Assembly (NCBI GenBank): GCA_040226215.1
Contig: JAVKFF010000120.1
Location: forward strand, 1-7,913
Direction: 5' to 3'
DNA from: JAVKFF01 sp040226215
Lineage (GTDB): Bacteria > Pseudomonadota > Alphaproteobacteria > DSM-16000 > Inquilinaceae
Length of the DNA stretch: 7,913 nucleotides
In this document: positions 1 to 7,210 of the stretch, piece after piece
How positions within the stretch are numbered: the first letter of the stretch is position 1
Layout: each line of letters opens with the position of its first letter
Position numbers and translations under genes: made by a program
The notes under the pieces: generated by a model
Told to the model about the DNA's origin: nothing
Database searches by the model: none
Seen by the model: only the letters and a program-made list of their open reading frames with translations

Positions 1-2072
1 CGACTGAGGATGAGGCCACCGAACCGCTGGAGCTGGACACCGGCCTCACGGCCGTGCCCGAGGACGCACCGCCGCTGGCCGAGCAGATGGCGGCGCTGGA
101 GGACGAACCCACCGAACCGCTGGAGCTGGACACCGGCCTCACGGCCGTGCCCGAGGACGCGCCGCCGCTTGCCGAGCAGGTGGCGGCGACTGAGGATGAG
201 GCCACCGAACCGCTGGCGCTGGATACCGGCCTCACGGCCGTCCCCGAGGACGCACCGCCGCTGGCCGAACAGGTGGCGGTGCTGGAGGACGAACCAGCCG
301 AACCGCTGGAACTGGATACCGGCCTGACGCGAGTCCCCGACGGCGCGCCGCCGCTGGGCGAGCAGCTCGCCTTGGCCGACATGCCGTCCGATCCGCTCCA
401 GGCGAGCACCGGGCTGGCCGCGGAACCCGAGACGGCACCACCGCTGGGCGGTCTGATCGACGAGCCGCCGCCGCTCGAACTCTCGACCGGGCTGCTGACC
501 GAGCCCGAAGACGCGCCAGAACTGACGGCGAGCCTGACGCCCGAGACGCCTCCCGAGGCTTCCGCCGGGCAGGCGACGGGCACGGAGACCATGGATGCCG
601 ACGCCGACGTGGTTCCGCCGAGCTTCGACGCGCTGCGCCTGGGGGAGAGCGGACCGTTGATCATCGTGGGTCGGGCCGCGCCCGACACCGTGGTGCGCGT
701 GCTCGACAACGGCGTGGTGATCGGCGAGGTGACCACGGACGATGCCGGCGAGTTCGTGTTCATCGCGCCCGAGACGCCGGAGCCGGGCGAGCACGAGATC
801 GCGTTGGAGGCGGATGGCGAGGGCGGTGACGTGCAATCGGACCAGGTCGTGATGATGGTGGTGCCGGAGCCGGGCGAGACGATCGCCGGGTCCGCCGCCG
901 ACGCGCCGGCCGAGGGCGAGGTGCTGGCCTTGCTGGTCGATCGCGACACGCTGTCGCCGAGCCGCATCCTGCTGCAGCCCGACCTGCCGGCGGCTGAACA
1001 GCCCGCGACGGACACGCCGCAAACGCCGGTCGCCTCGACGAGCCAGTCGGTCGAGGGCCAGTCGGTCGAGAGCCAGTCGGCAGAGGTCGATTCGGCAGAG
1101 GTCGAGTCGGCAGAGGTCGCGTCGGCCGAAATCCCGCAAGCTGAAATCCGGACAGCCGAAAATCAGTCGGCCGAAGGTCAGTCCACCGAGGTGGAGACGG
1201 TCGATGGACCGGCGATCGTCGCGGCGGGAACGGACGAGCCGGTGACCGCGGCCGGCACGCCGGAGGGCGACGCGACGGATGCCGACGCCTCGACGCCGGC
1301 AACGTTGACACTGGACACCGGCCTCGTGACCGTGCCTGACAGCGCCAGGCCGGTGGAGGAGCAACTGGCGCTGGCCGCGGCCGCGCCGACGGAGGCAGGA
1401 CAGCCGGCATCGGCGGACGAGCCCGCCACAACGCCGCCACCAGGTGATGCACCGACCGGCGCGCCGGCGCCGCAGGTCGCTGAAACGGCGCCCGAGGCCG
1501 CACCGGCGCCCCCGCCGCAGGCCACCGAGGCACCGGCAGCGGAGACTGCCGCACCGCCACAGACCGCCACGGCCGAAGCGCCGGCGCCGGAACCACCGCC
1601 GCGCCCCTCGGTGAGCATCGATGTCGTCGACTATGACGACATGGGCAACGTGATCATCTCGGGATCGGGCAGCGAGGGGACGGCTCTGGTCTATCTCGAC
1701 AACACGCTGATCGGCCAGGCGCCGGTGACGGGCGGCGAATTCAGCCTGCGCCCTGGAGACGCGGTGCTTCCCGGTGTCTACGCATTGCGTGTGGATCTGG
1801 TCGACGAGGGCGGCGCGGTGCTGGCGCGGGCGGAGACGCCGTTCCAGCGGTCGGCTCCTCTGGATGGCCTGCCCGGAGAACGGCGCATCGTCGTGCAGCC
1901 CGGCGACAACCTCTGGTACATGGCGCGCGCGCTCTATGGCGGCGGCATCCAGTACACGCTGATCTACCAGGCCAACCGGGCGCAGATCCGCGATCCCGAC
2001 CTGATCTATCCGGGGCAGGTCTTCACCGTGCCCGAACTGCCGCAGCGTCTGCCGGCCTCGGCACCGGGCTAG
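1..2072 (+). CDS. LysM peptidoglycan-binding envelope protein with tandem repeats (5' end outside window)
   Basis: The frame is open from the first full codon at position 3 to the TAG at 2070-2072, with no stop upstream, so the gene starts left of the window; the GTG at 54 lies inside a repeat and is not the start. Visible order: 31-residue acidic repeats (3-536); a first Ig-like beta domain (about 612-876); an 11-unit pentapeptide array (1044-1208); one more copy of the 31-residue repeat (1305-1376); an Ala/Pro-rich linker; a second Ig-like domain (about 1608-1850); and a C-terminal LysM domain (about 1884-2036) with VQPGDNLWYMA, ANR and IYPGQVFTVP signatures. LysM binds the N-acetylglucosamine backbone of peptidoglycan, so the protein is probably periplasmic. 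Alphaproteobacterial relatives that I recall pair similar Ig-like domains with a terminal LysM and have an N-terminal membrane anchor, which cannot be seen here. The visible part has no cysteine. The LysM call is firm; the Ig-like calls rest on beta-strand pattern; biological role unknown. Confidence 0.9.
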   Translation, partial: TEDEATEPLELDTGLTAVPEDAPPLAEQMAALEDEPTEPLELDTGLTAVPEDAPPLAEQVAATEDEATEPLALDTGLTAVPEDAPPLAEQVAVLEDEPAEPLELDTGLTRVPDGAPPLGEQLALADMPSDPLQASTGLAAEPETAPPLGGLIDEPPPLELSTGLLTEPEDAPELTASLTPETPPEASAGQATGTETMDADADVVPPSFDALRLGESGPLIIVGRAAPDTVVRVLDNGVVIGEVTTDDAGEFVFIAPETPEPGEHEIALEADGEGGDVQSDQVVMMVVPEPGETIAGSAADAPAEGEVLALLVDRDTLSPSRILLQPDLPAAEQPATDTPQTPVASTSQSVEGQSVESQSAEVDSAEVESAEVASAEIPQAEIRTAENQSAEGQSTEVETVDGPAIVAAGTDEPVTAAGTPEGDATDADASTPATLTLDTGLVTVPDSARPVEEQLALAAAAPTEAGQPASADEPATTPPPGDAPTGAPAPQVAETAPEAAPAPPPQATEAPAAETAAPPQTATAEAPAPEPPPRPSVSIDVVDYDDMGNVIISGSGSEGTALVYLDNTLIGQAPVTGGEFSLRPGDAVLPGVYALRVDLVDEGGAVLARAETPFQRSAPLDGLPGERRIVVQPGDNLWYMARALYGGGIQYTLIYQANRAQIRDPDLIYPGQVFTVPELPQRLPASAPG
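3..536 (+). repeat. 93-bp (31-aa) tandem repeats: four full units plus two degenerate 81-bp units
   Basis: Units 3-95, 96-188, 189-281 and 282-374 are exactly 93 bp each and keep frame. The core of each is LDTGLT(A/R)VP followed by an acidic turn, APPL and EQ. By-eye comparison gives 9 mismatches between units 1 and 2, 6 between 1 and 3, and about 18 between 2 and 4. Units 1 and 3 begin TEDEAT while units 2 and 4 begin LEDEP, so a 186-bp two-unit block seems to have been duplicated. Two decayed 27-residue units (375-455, 456-536) keep the STGL and EP motifs. The array runs into the left edge, so the true copy number is unknown. Confidence 0.95.
1044..1208 (+). repeat. 15-bp tandem array encoding 11 pentapeptides
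   Basis: Eleven in-frame 15-bp units code for the pattern x-(S/T)-(A/V)-E-x, for example QSVEG, QSAEV, DSAEV, ESAEV and ASAEI. The early units differ by one to four bases (cagtcggtcgagggc-like, then gagtcggcagaggtc-like); the later ones (PQAEI, RTAEN, ETVDG) are decayed. The array sits in the linker after the first Ig-like domain. A Glu every five residues gives an acidic, probably extended segment. The pattern only partly resembles A(D/N)Lxx pentapeptide-repeat proteins, because the central Leu/Phe is replaced by Val, Ile, Gly or Asn. Confidence 0.9.
1305..1376 (+). repeat. Orphan diverged copy of the 31-aa repeat
   Basis: This stretch encodes LTLDTGLVTVPDSARPVEEQ and then LALA, matching the core of the N-terminal repeats (LDTGLTAVP, APPLAEQ). 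The 15 bases ctggacaccggcctc at 1311-1325 are identical to those in units 1 and 2. It lies about 770 bp after the main array, beyond the first Ig-like domain and the pentapeptide array. Confidence 0.8.
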
Positions 2073-2107
2073 AGGTGGAGGCGGCGCCGGCAAGACACGG
2101 CGGACGC

Positions 2108-2713
2108 ATGTTCGATCCGATCCTGCGACGGGTGATCGACCCGGTCCTCAGGCCGCTGGGCCGGCAGTTGGCGGCCCGCCACGTCTCGGCCAACGCCGTG
2201 ACTTTGCTGGGATTCGCCATCGGCGTGGCCGCGGTACCGGCGCTGGCCTGGCAGCAATACACGCTGGCGCTCGTTCTGATCCTGGCGAACCGGCTCTGCG
2301 ACGGCCTCGACGGCGCGATCGCACGGCAGCGGGGGTTGAGCGATTTCGGCGGCTTCCTCGATATCGTGCTCGATTTCGTCTTCTATGCCCTGGTGCCCTT
2401 CGGTTTCCTGCTTGGCCAGCCGGATACGGCACCCTTCGCCGCCTTCCTGATCGTCAGCTTCTTCGGCACGGGCTCCTCGTTCCTCGCCTTCGCGGTGCTG
2501 GCGGCCAAGCGCGGTATCGACACGGAGCGGCGGGGCCGGAAGAGCTTCTACTATCTGGGCGGCCTGGCCGAGGGCACGGAAACGGTGATCGCCTTCGTCG
2601 CGATCTGCCTGTTCCCGTCCTGGTTCGTGCCGATCGCCATCGTCTTCTCGGCGATGTGCTGGATCACCACGCTGGTGCGGATCCTCGAGGTGCGCAGGGC
2701 GCTCGACCGCTGA
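2108..2713 (+). CDS. CDP-alcohol phosphatidyltransferase family membrane protein
   Basis: A 201-residue inner-membrane enzyme of the family that transfers a phosphatidyl or related group from a CDP-linked donor to an alcohol, releasing CMP. The catalytic signature is visible at residues 65-89: D65-x2-D68-G-x2-A72-R73, then G81-x3-D85-x3-D89, which in the family bind the divalent metal and CDP. The R73-to-G81 spacing is seven residues, one fewer than the usual eight. Several hydrophobic segments follow (about 31-48, 50-62, 84-102, 110-133, 157-190). The sequence recalls the YnjF-like branch (FLDI..DF.FYALVPFGF, KSFYYLGG, EGTET), so its substrate alcohol is not established. I chose the ATG at 2108; the frame is open back to a GTG at 2075, but the extra eleven residues lack family character. 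No strong Shine-Dalgarno is seen before either start. It begins 35 bases after the LysM gene's stop on the same strand, so co-transcription is likely. Confidence 0.88.
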   Translation: MFDPILRRVIDPVLRPLGRQLAARHVSANAVTLLGFAIGVAAVPALAWQQYTLALVLILANRLCDGLDGAIARQRGLSDFGGFLDIVLDFVFYALVPFGFLLGQPDTAPFAAFLIVSFFGTGSSFLAFAVLAAKRGIDTERRGRKSFYYLGGLAEGTETVIAFVAICLFPSWFVPIAIVFSAMCWITTLVRILEVRRALDR

Positions 2714-2720
2714 ACCGGCC

Positions 2721-5700
2721 TTACTCCGCGGCCTCCGGCAGACGGATATCGCCGCCGCCGTGCTGGTCGGTCCGCGCCTGATCCTCGAGATCCTCCCGCC
2801 GCCGGCGCTTCTCATCGCGCCGGGCTTCCTGCCGCTCGCGGCGCCGGGCCTTGTGGGCGTCCCAGTTCGCTTTCAGCATCAGTGCGGATGGCGTGACGAT
2901 GAGCGTCAGGATGGTGGCGAAGCCAAGCCCGAAGGTCACGGCGGTGGCGAGCTGCACCCACCATTGCGTGGACGGCGCGCCGGTCTGCACGTTGCGGGCG
3001 ATGAAGTCGATATTGACCTGCAGCACCATGGGCAGGAGACCGAGCATGGTGGTGATCGTCGTCAGCATGACCGGCCTGAGGCGCTGGGCGCCGGTGCGCA
3101 GGATGGCGTCCATCGCGTCGCTCTTGGTCTTGCGGATGTGGTCGTAGGTGTCGATCAGCACGATGTTGTTGTTCACCACGATGCCGGCCAGCGCGATGAT
3201 GCCCACACCGGTCATCACGATGCCGAAGGCCTGGCCGGTCGCCAGCATGCCGATCAGCACGCCGACGGTGGACATGATCACCGCGGAGAGGATCAGGAAG
3301 GCCGAGAAGAAGCTGTTGAACTGGGTGACCAGGATGATGGCCATCAGGAACAGGGCCACCATGAAGGCCTGGGACAGGAATTCGGCAGCCGCCGCCTGCT
3401 CCTCGTCCTCGCCGCGGAAGGTGGCCGAGACGGACTGGGGCAGGGGCTGCTCCTCGGCCAGCCACTGCCGGATCGCCTCGACGCGCTCGGCGGGAAAGAC
3501 GCCCGGCAGCACGTCGGAGAAGACCGTCATCGTGCGCTCGCCCTCGGTGCGGTTGATGGTGCCGACCGACGGTTCGGCATGGCGCGTCACGAAGTTGCTG
3601 ATCGGCACCGCGCCCTGGTCGGTAACCACGCGGATCGACTCCAGCTGGTCGATGGTCCGGTAGCGCTCCGGATAGCGAATGACGATGTCGACCTCATCGT
3701 CGGTGTCGTCCGGCCGATAGGAACCGATCGTCAGGCCGCGGGTGACCAGCTTGATGCTGTCGCCGATGGCGGCGATGTCGAGCCCGAACTTTGCAGCCTG
3801 CGCGCGGTCGACGTCCAGTTCCCACTCGATCGCCGGGATGGGGCGGGAGTCCTCGATGTCGACGAGGCCGCCCATGCCCTCCATGTGCGCGCGCAGGGCG
3901 GCGACAGCGGCCTCCAGGTCGGCGGGACTGCGTGAGGAGAGCTCGATCTCGATCGGTTTGGCGATCGGCGGACCGGCCGCCGGTTCCCGCGTCTCCACCC
4001 GGATGCCGGCAAGGCCGTCGGTGAGCGCGCGGATCTCGCTCATGATCTCGTCGGCCGGCCGCCGATCCTCCCAGTCCGCGAGTTCGATGCTGATCTGGCC
4101 GACCACGTCCTCCGCCACGTCCTGACCGAAGCCGCCGGCGCGGCCGCCGGAACCGGTGCGGGTGTAGACGCTGTCGAACTCGTCGGCCAGCGTCAGCACC
4201 TGGTCCTCGACCTGACGGACCAGCGCGTCCTGCTCGTAGATCGACAGGTTGCCGCGGGCGTGGACGAGAACGGAGATCTGCTCGGGCTCGACGTCGGGGA
4301 AGAATTCGAAGCCGGTGCCGTGGGTGGTGAAATAGTACCAGGTGCCGACCAGCGCCATCGCCGCGGCGACGACGATCTTGCCCGGATGCCTCAGCGCCCC
4401 GGCGAGGATGCGGACATAGAAGCCGGTGAAGCCACCGACTTCCCGCAGATCGCCTTCCTCGGACGCCGCCAGCGCCTTCATGGCCTGGGGATCGGCGGCA
4501 CCCGCCTTGCCGAAATTGGCACCCAGCACGGGGATGAAGATCAGCGCCATGGCCAGCGACGCCGACAGGGTGGCCAGCAGCGTGATCGGCAGGAAGCTCA
4601 TGAACTCGCCGACGATGCCGGGCCAGAAGAGCAGCGGCATGAAGGCCGCCAGCGTCGTCGCGGTGGAGGCGATGATCGGCCAGGACATGCGCTTGGCGGC
4701 GAGCGCGTAGGCCTCCTTGCGGGGGAAGCCCTCGGCCATCTTCCGGTCGGCGAACTCGGTCACCACGATGGCGCCGTCGACCAGCATGCCGACCGCCAGG
4801 ATGAGCGCGAACAGCACCACGATGTTGACGGTGAGCCCCATCGTCGACAGCACCAGGATGCCGGTGAGGAAGGAGCCCGGGATGGCGATGCCGACCAGGC
4901 CGGCGGTGCGCAGACCGAGCGCGCCGACGATGATCACCATCACCAGCACGACCGCCGAGATCACGTTGTTCTGCAGATCGGCCAGCATCACGCGGATCTG
5001 CTCGGACTGGTCGCCGGTATAGGCGACTTCGACCGTGGGCGGCCAGTTCGCCTGCTCGGCCGAGACGATGTCGCGCACCGCCGCGATGGTGTCGATGACG
5101 TTCTCGCCGCTGCGCTTGACGACCTCCAGCGTCACCGCCGGGTTGCCGTTGACCCGGGCGAAGACCTCCGGGTCGCGGTAGGTGCTGCGGATCGTGGCGA
5201 TGTCCTGGAAGGTGACCGTGGCGTCGCCGCTGACGGCCACCGGCAGCGTCAGGATGTCGTCCAGGTCCTCTATCAGGCCGGGCACGTTGACGTCGTAGCG
5301 CCCGGCACCGGAATCGAGCGTGCCGGCGGCCACCAGGCGGTTCGAGCGGCTGACGAAGTTGATGATATCGGCGCCGTTGAGGCCGTAGCTCTCGATCAGC
5401 ATCGGATCGACCTCGACCTCGACGATCTCCTCCCGGTCGCCGCCGATATTCGCCTCCAGCACCGAGGGCAGACCCTGGATCTCGTCCTGCAGATCGCGGG
5501 CGAGCTCAACCAGCGTGCGCTCCGGCACCTCGCCCGACAGGGTGATGGTGATGACCGGGAACAGGCTGAAATTGACCTCGTTGACGGTCGGCTCGTCGGC
5601 CTCGTCCGGCAGGTCCGGCTGCACCCGGTCGACCGCCTCGCGGACGTCGTCCACGGCCTGGTCGCTGTCGAAGCCGGCGTCGAATTCGAGGATGACGTTG

Positions 5701-5969
5701 GCGCCGCCGCGATAGGCGCTGGCGGTCATTTCCTGCACGCCCTCGATCGAGCGCAGTTCCGTTTCCATCGGCCGGACGAGCAGGCGTTCCGCGTCCTCCG
5801 GGCTGACGCCCTGCAGCGACATGGAGACGTAGATCGTCGGGATGTTGACGTCCGGATTGGCTTCCTTCGGTATGGTGATATAGGCCACCGCGCCGGTGAT
5901 CAGCAGCAGCAGGAGCAGGCTGATGACCGTCCGCGACCGGTTGATCGCCGCGTCGATGATGGCGTTCAT
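2721..5969 (-). CDS. RND-family multidrug efflux transporter permease (AcrB-like)
   Basis: A 1082-residue inner-membrane pump subunit of the AcrB/MexB superfamily, which expels substrates through an adaptor and outer-membrane channel using proton flow. The family's duplicated layout is visible: TM1 (about 12-31), a large periplasmic porter loop (about 32-335), a TM block (about 336-485), TM7 (about 530-548), a second porter loop (about 549-866), a final TM block (about 867-1035), and a basic, charged cytoplasmic tail (1036-1082). TM4 reads GMLVDGAIVV, keeping one acidic residue (D398) where AcrB has two. The TM10 lysine position is Asn (N933-N935). R963 and T970 match AcrB R971 and T978. Length is typical, and there is no frameshift and no cysteine. 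The ATG overlaps the adaptor stop as ATGA, and GGAGA lies six bases upstream (5976-5980). Substrate unknown: it could export drugs, lipids or other amphiphiles. Confidence 0.95.
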   Translation of the reverse strand: MNAIIDAAINRSRTVISLLLLLLITGAVAYITIPKEANPDVNIPTIYVSMSLQGVSPEDAERLLVRPMETELRSIEGVQEMTASAYRGGANVILEFDAGFDSDQAVDDVREAVDRVQPDLPDEADEPTVNEVNFSLFPVITITLSGEVPERTLVELARDLQDEIQGLPSVLEANIGGDREEIVEVEVDPMLIESYGLNGADIINFVSRSNRLVAAGTLDSGAGRYDVNVPGLIEDLDDILTLPVAVSGDATVTFQDIATIRSTYRDPEVFARVNGNPAVTLEVVKRSGENVIDTIAAVRDIVSAEQANWPPTVEVAYTGDQSEQIRVMLADLQNNVISAVVLVMVIIVGALGLRTAGLVGIAIPGSFLTGILVLSTMGLTVNIVVLFALILAVGMLVDGAIVVTEFADRKMAEGFPRKEAYALAAKRMSWPIIASTATTLAAFMPLLFWPGIVGEFMSFLPITLLATLSASLAMALIFIPVLGANFGKAGAADPQAMKALAASEEGDLREVGGFTGFYVRILAGALRHPGKIVVAAAMALVGTWYYFTTHGTGFEFFPDVEPEQISVLVHARGNLSIYEQDALVRQVEDQVLTLADEFDSVYTRTGSGGRAGGFGQDVAEDVVGQISIELADWEDRRPADEIMSEIRALTDGLAGIRVETREPAAGPPIAKPIEIELSSRSPADLEAAVAALRAHMEGMGGLVDIEDSRPIPAIEWELDVDRAQAAKFGLDIAAIGDSIKLVTRGLTIGSYRPDDTDDEVDIVIRYPERYRTIDQLESIRVVTDQGAVPISNFVTRHAEPSVGTINRTEGERTMTVFSDVLPGVFPAERVEAIRQWLAEEQPLPQSVSATFRGEDEEQAAAAEFLSQAFMVALFLMAIILVTQFNSFFSAFLILSAVIMSTVGVLIGMLATGQAFGIVMTGVGIIALAGIVVNNNIVLIDTYDHIRKTKSDAMDAILRTGAQRLRPVMLTTITTMLGLLPMVLQVNIDFIARNVQTGAPSTQWWVQLATAVTFGLGFATILTLIVTPSALMLKANWDAHKARRRERQEARRDEKRRRREDLEDQARTDQHGGGDIRLPEAAE

Positions 5970-7096
5970 GCGTTGTCTCCGACGGCGGTAAGCGCGTCGG
6001 GCCGGTTCGGGATCTCGTCGACCTCCTCGACCTCGACCTCCGTGCCCGGCGTCACGAAGCCCTGGCCGACGACGATGATGCGCAACGTCTCCGGCAGTCC
6101 GCCCAGCCAGACCAGCTCGCCGTTCGAGCCGACGATGCTACCGGGGTGGAACTCCACCACATTGTCTTCGTTGACCGCGTAGACGCCGACCTCGCCGCCG
6201 TCGGAGAGGTTCAGCACGGCCGGGCTGAGCAGGTGCGCCTCGACCTGCCGGATCGGCAGGTCGAGCCGAGCGGTCAGGCCCTCGATGATGCGGTTGTCGG
6301 GATTGGGGACCTCGACCTCGACCCGGTATGTGCGGGTGGCGGGATCGGTCGTCGAGGCGATGAAGGAGACGACGCCCGGGACGGTCTGGCCGTTGATGAA
6401 GGTCACCTGCGCCACCGTGCCGTACTCGATCTGGCCGAGAAAGCGTTCCGCCACCTGACCGGCGACGGTGATCGGGTCGAGGTCGAGGATCGTCGCCACC
6501 GTGTCGCCGACGCGGACATAGTTGCCGACCTCGATCGGCCGCTCGGCGACCACGCCGCCGAAGGGCGCGCGGATGTTGATGCGCTCCAGGTTGATGCGCG
6601 CGAGTTCGAGCAACGCCTCGGCGCTGTCGAGCTGGGCGCGGGCCTGGGCCACGTCGGTGTCCGAGCGGTAGCCCTGGTTGTTCAGCCGTTCTGCCGCCTC
6701 GAACTCGATCCGTCGCTGGGCGACCAGTGCCTCGGCCTCGCGCACGCGCGCCTGCCGGTCCTCGACGGCCATGCGGGCGATCATCTGGCCTTCCTCGATC
6801 AGCTCGCCGCGCTCGGCCATGATCTCGGCCACCAGCGCGTCGACCTCGGACCGCACCTCGGTCTGCCGATTGGCGATCGTTCGGCCCTGCAGCTCCAGCG
6901 CGTTGGTCATCGGCTGGGCGGAGATCGTCATCACGCGGACGGCGGGCTGGTGTGCCGCCGCTGCCGGGGTTTCCGTCGCTGCGGGGTCACTCTCGGCTGC
7001 CGATGTCTCCTCCTGGGCCGGGAAGACGTAGCTCGACCCTATCCAGGCGATGGCGGCGGCGGCGATCAGGAACGCGATCAGCCATGAAACGCGCAT
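5966..7096 (-). CDS. RND efflux periplasmic adaptor (membrane fusion protein, HlyD/AcrA family)
   Basis: A 376-residue adaptor that links the inner-membrane pump to an outer-membrane channel. Residues 4-20 form one hydrophobic anchor with no lipobox cysteine, so it is probably held by an uncleaved signal anchor rather than a lipid. An Ala/Glu/Pro linker (27-50) follows. The lipoyl/barrel-sandwich halves lie at about 52-111 (GELIEEGQMIARM) and 173-207 (INIRAPFGGVVAERPIEVG), and flank a helical hairpin (about 112-172) rich in Ala, Glu, Arg and Gln. A beta-barrel (about 208-285) and membrane-proximal domain (about 286-357) end the protein. The start has GAAGGA eight bases upstream (AAGGA at 7105-7109). 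Its TGA overlaps the permease ATG by four bases, implying translational coupling and a matched partner. No cysteine is present. The fold is firm; the outer-membrane partner is not encoded here. Confidence 0.94.
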   Translation of the reverse strand: MRVSWLIAFLIAAAAIAWIGSSYVFPAQEETSAAESDPAATETPAAAAHQPAVRVMTISAQPMTNALELQGRTIANRQTEVRSEVDALVAEIMAERGELIEEGQMIARMAVEDRQARVREAEALVAQRRIEFEAAERLNNQGYRSDTDVAQARAQLDSAEALLELARINLERINIRAPFGGVVAERPIEVGNYVRVGDTVATILDLDPITVAGQVAERFLGQIEYGTVAQVTFINGQTVPGVVSFIASTTDPATRTYRVEVEVPNPDNRIIEGLTARLDLPIRQVEAHLLSPAVLNLSDGGEVGVYAVNEDNVVEFHPGSIVGSNGELVWLGGLPETLRIIVVGQGFVTPGTEVEVEEVDEIPNRPDALTAVGDNA

Positions 7097-7117
7097 TGCT
7101 ACTATCCTTCTGGATCA

Positions 7118-7159
7118 CGGTCCGGACCGCATGCGTCCGGCTTTCCGGCCGGCCCCCCC
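7118..7159 (-). other. GC-rich dyads in the 114-bp padR-adaptor gap
   Basis: The gap 7097-7210 has no ORF with recognisable features and no convincing -35/-10 pair. It holds a perfect 12-bp palindrome CGGTCCGGACCG (7118-7129), an overlapping hairpin CCGGAC...GTCCGG (7122-7127 with 7135-7140, seven-base loop) and a short CCGG-rich stem next to a run of seven C (7153-7159). The first two share bases and could not form together in RNA. They may be an mRNA leader structure setting adaptor-permease levels relative to the regulator, or an operator; neither is shown. No U-run follows on the minus strand, so this is not a standard terminator. Confidence 0.4.
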
Positions 7160-7210
7160 GTGATGATGACGTTCGGTGCGGCGGTCGCGCGTCTGGCGCT
7201 TCCGCCCCCG

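Noticed and set aside
10..327. 105-codon repetitive Arg/Trp/Pro-rich open frame on the plus strand
   Set aside because: The 93-bp repeats keep every frame open; this is the +1 shadow of the LysM gene's repeats.
3..374. The 93-bp repeats as a possible CRISPR array or mobile-element repeat
   Set aside because: Units are directly abutting, coding and in frame, with no spacers and no terminal inverted repeats.
760..1596. 278-codon open frame on the minus strand opposite the LysM gene, with its own PTRPLP-like repeats
   Set aside because: Its repeats are only the 15-bp array read on the other strand; Arg/Pro-rich shadow.
2760..3935. 391-codon open frame on the plus strand, opposite the permease 3' part
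   Set aside because: Same antisense shadow effect; low-complexity, no hydrophobic core or recognisable motif.
4260..6182. 640-codon open frame on the plus strand, opposite the permease and the end of the adaptor
   Set aside because: It is antisense to two firmly identified genes and has the Asp/His/Arg/Gly-rich composition expected from reading high-GC genes backwards; no family features.
6146..7087. 313-codon open frame on the plus strand, opposite the adaptor
   Set aside because: Antisense shadow of the adaptor, rich in Asp, Leu, Gly and Arg with no motif.
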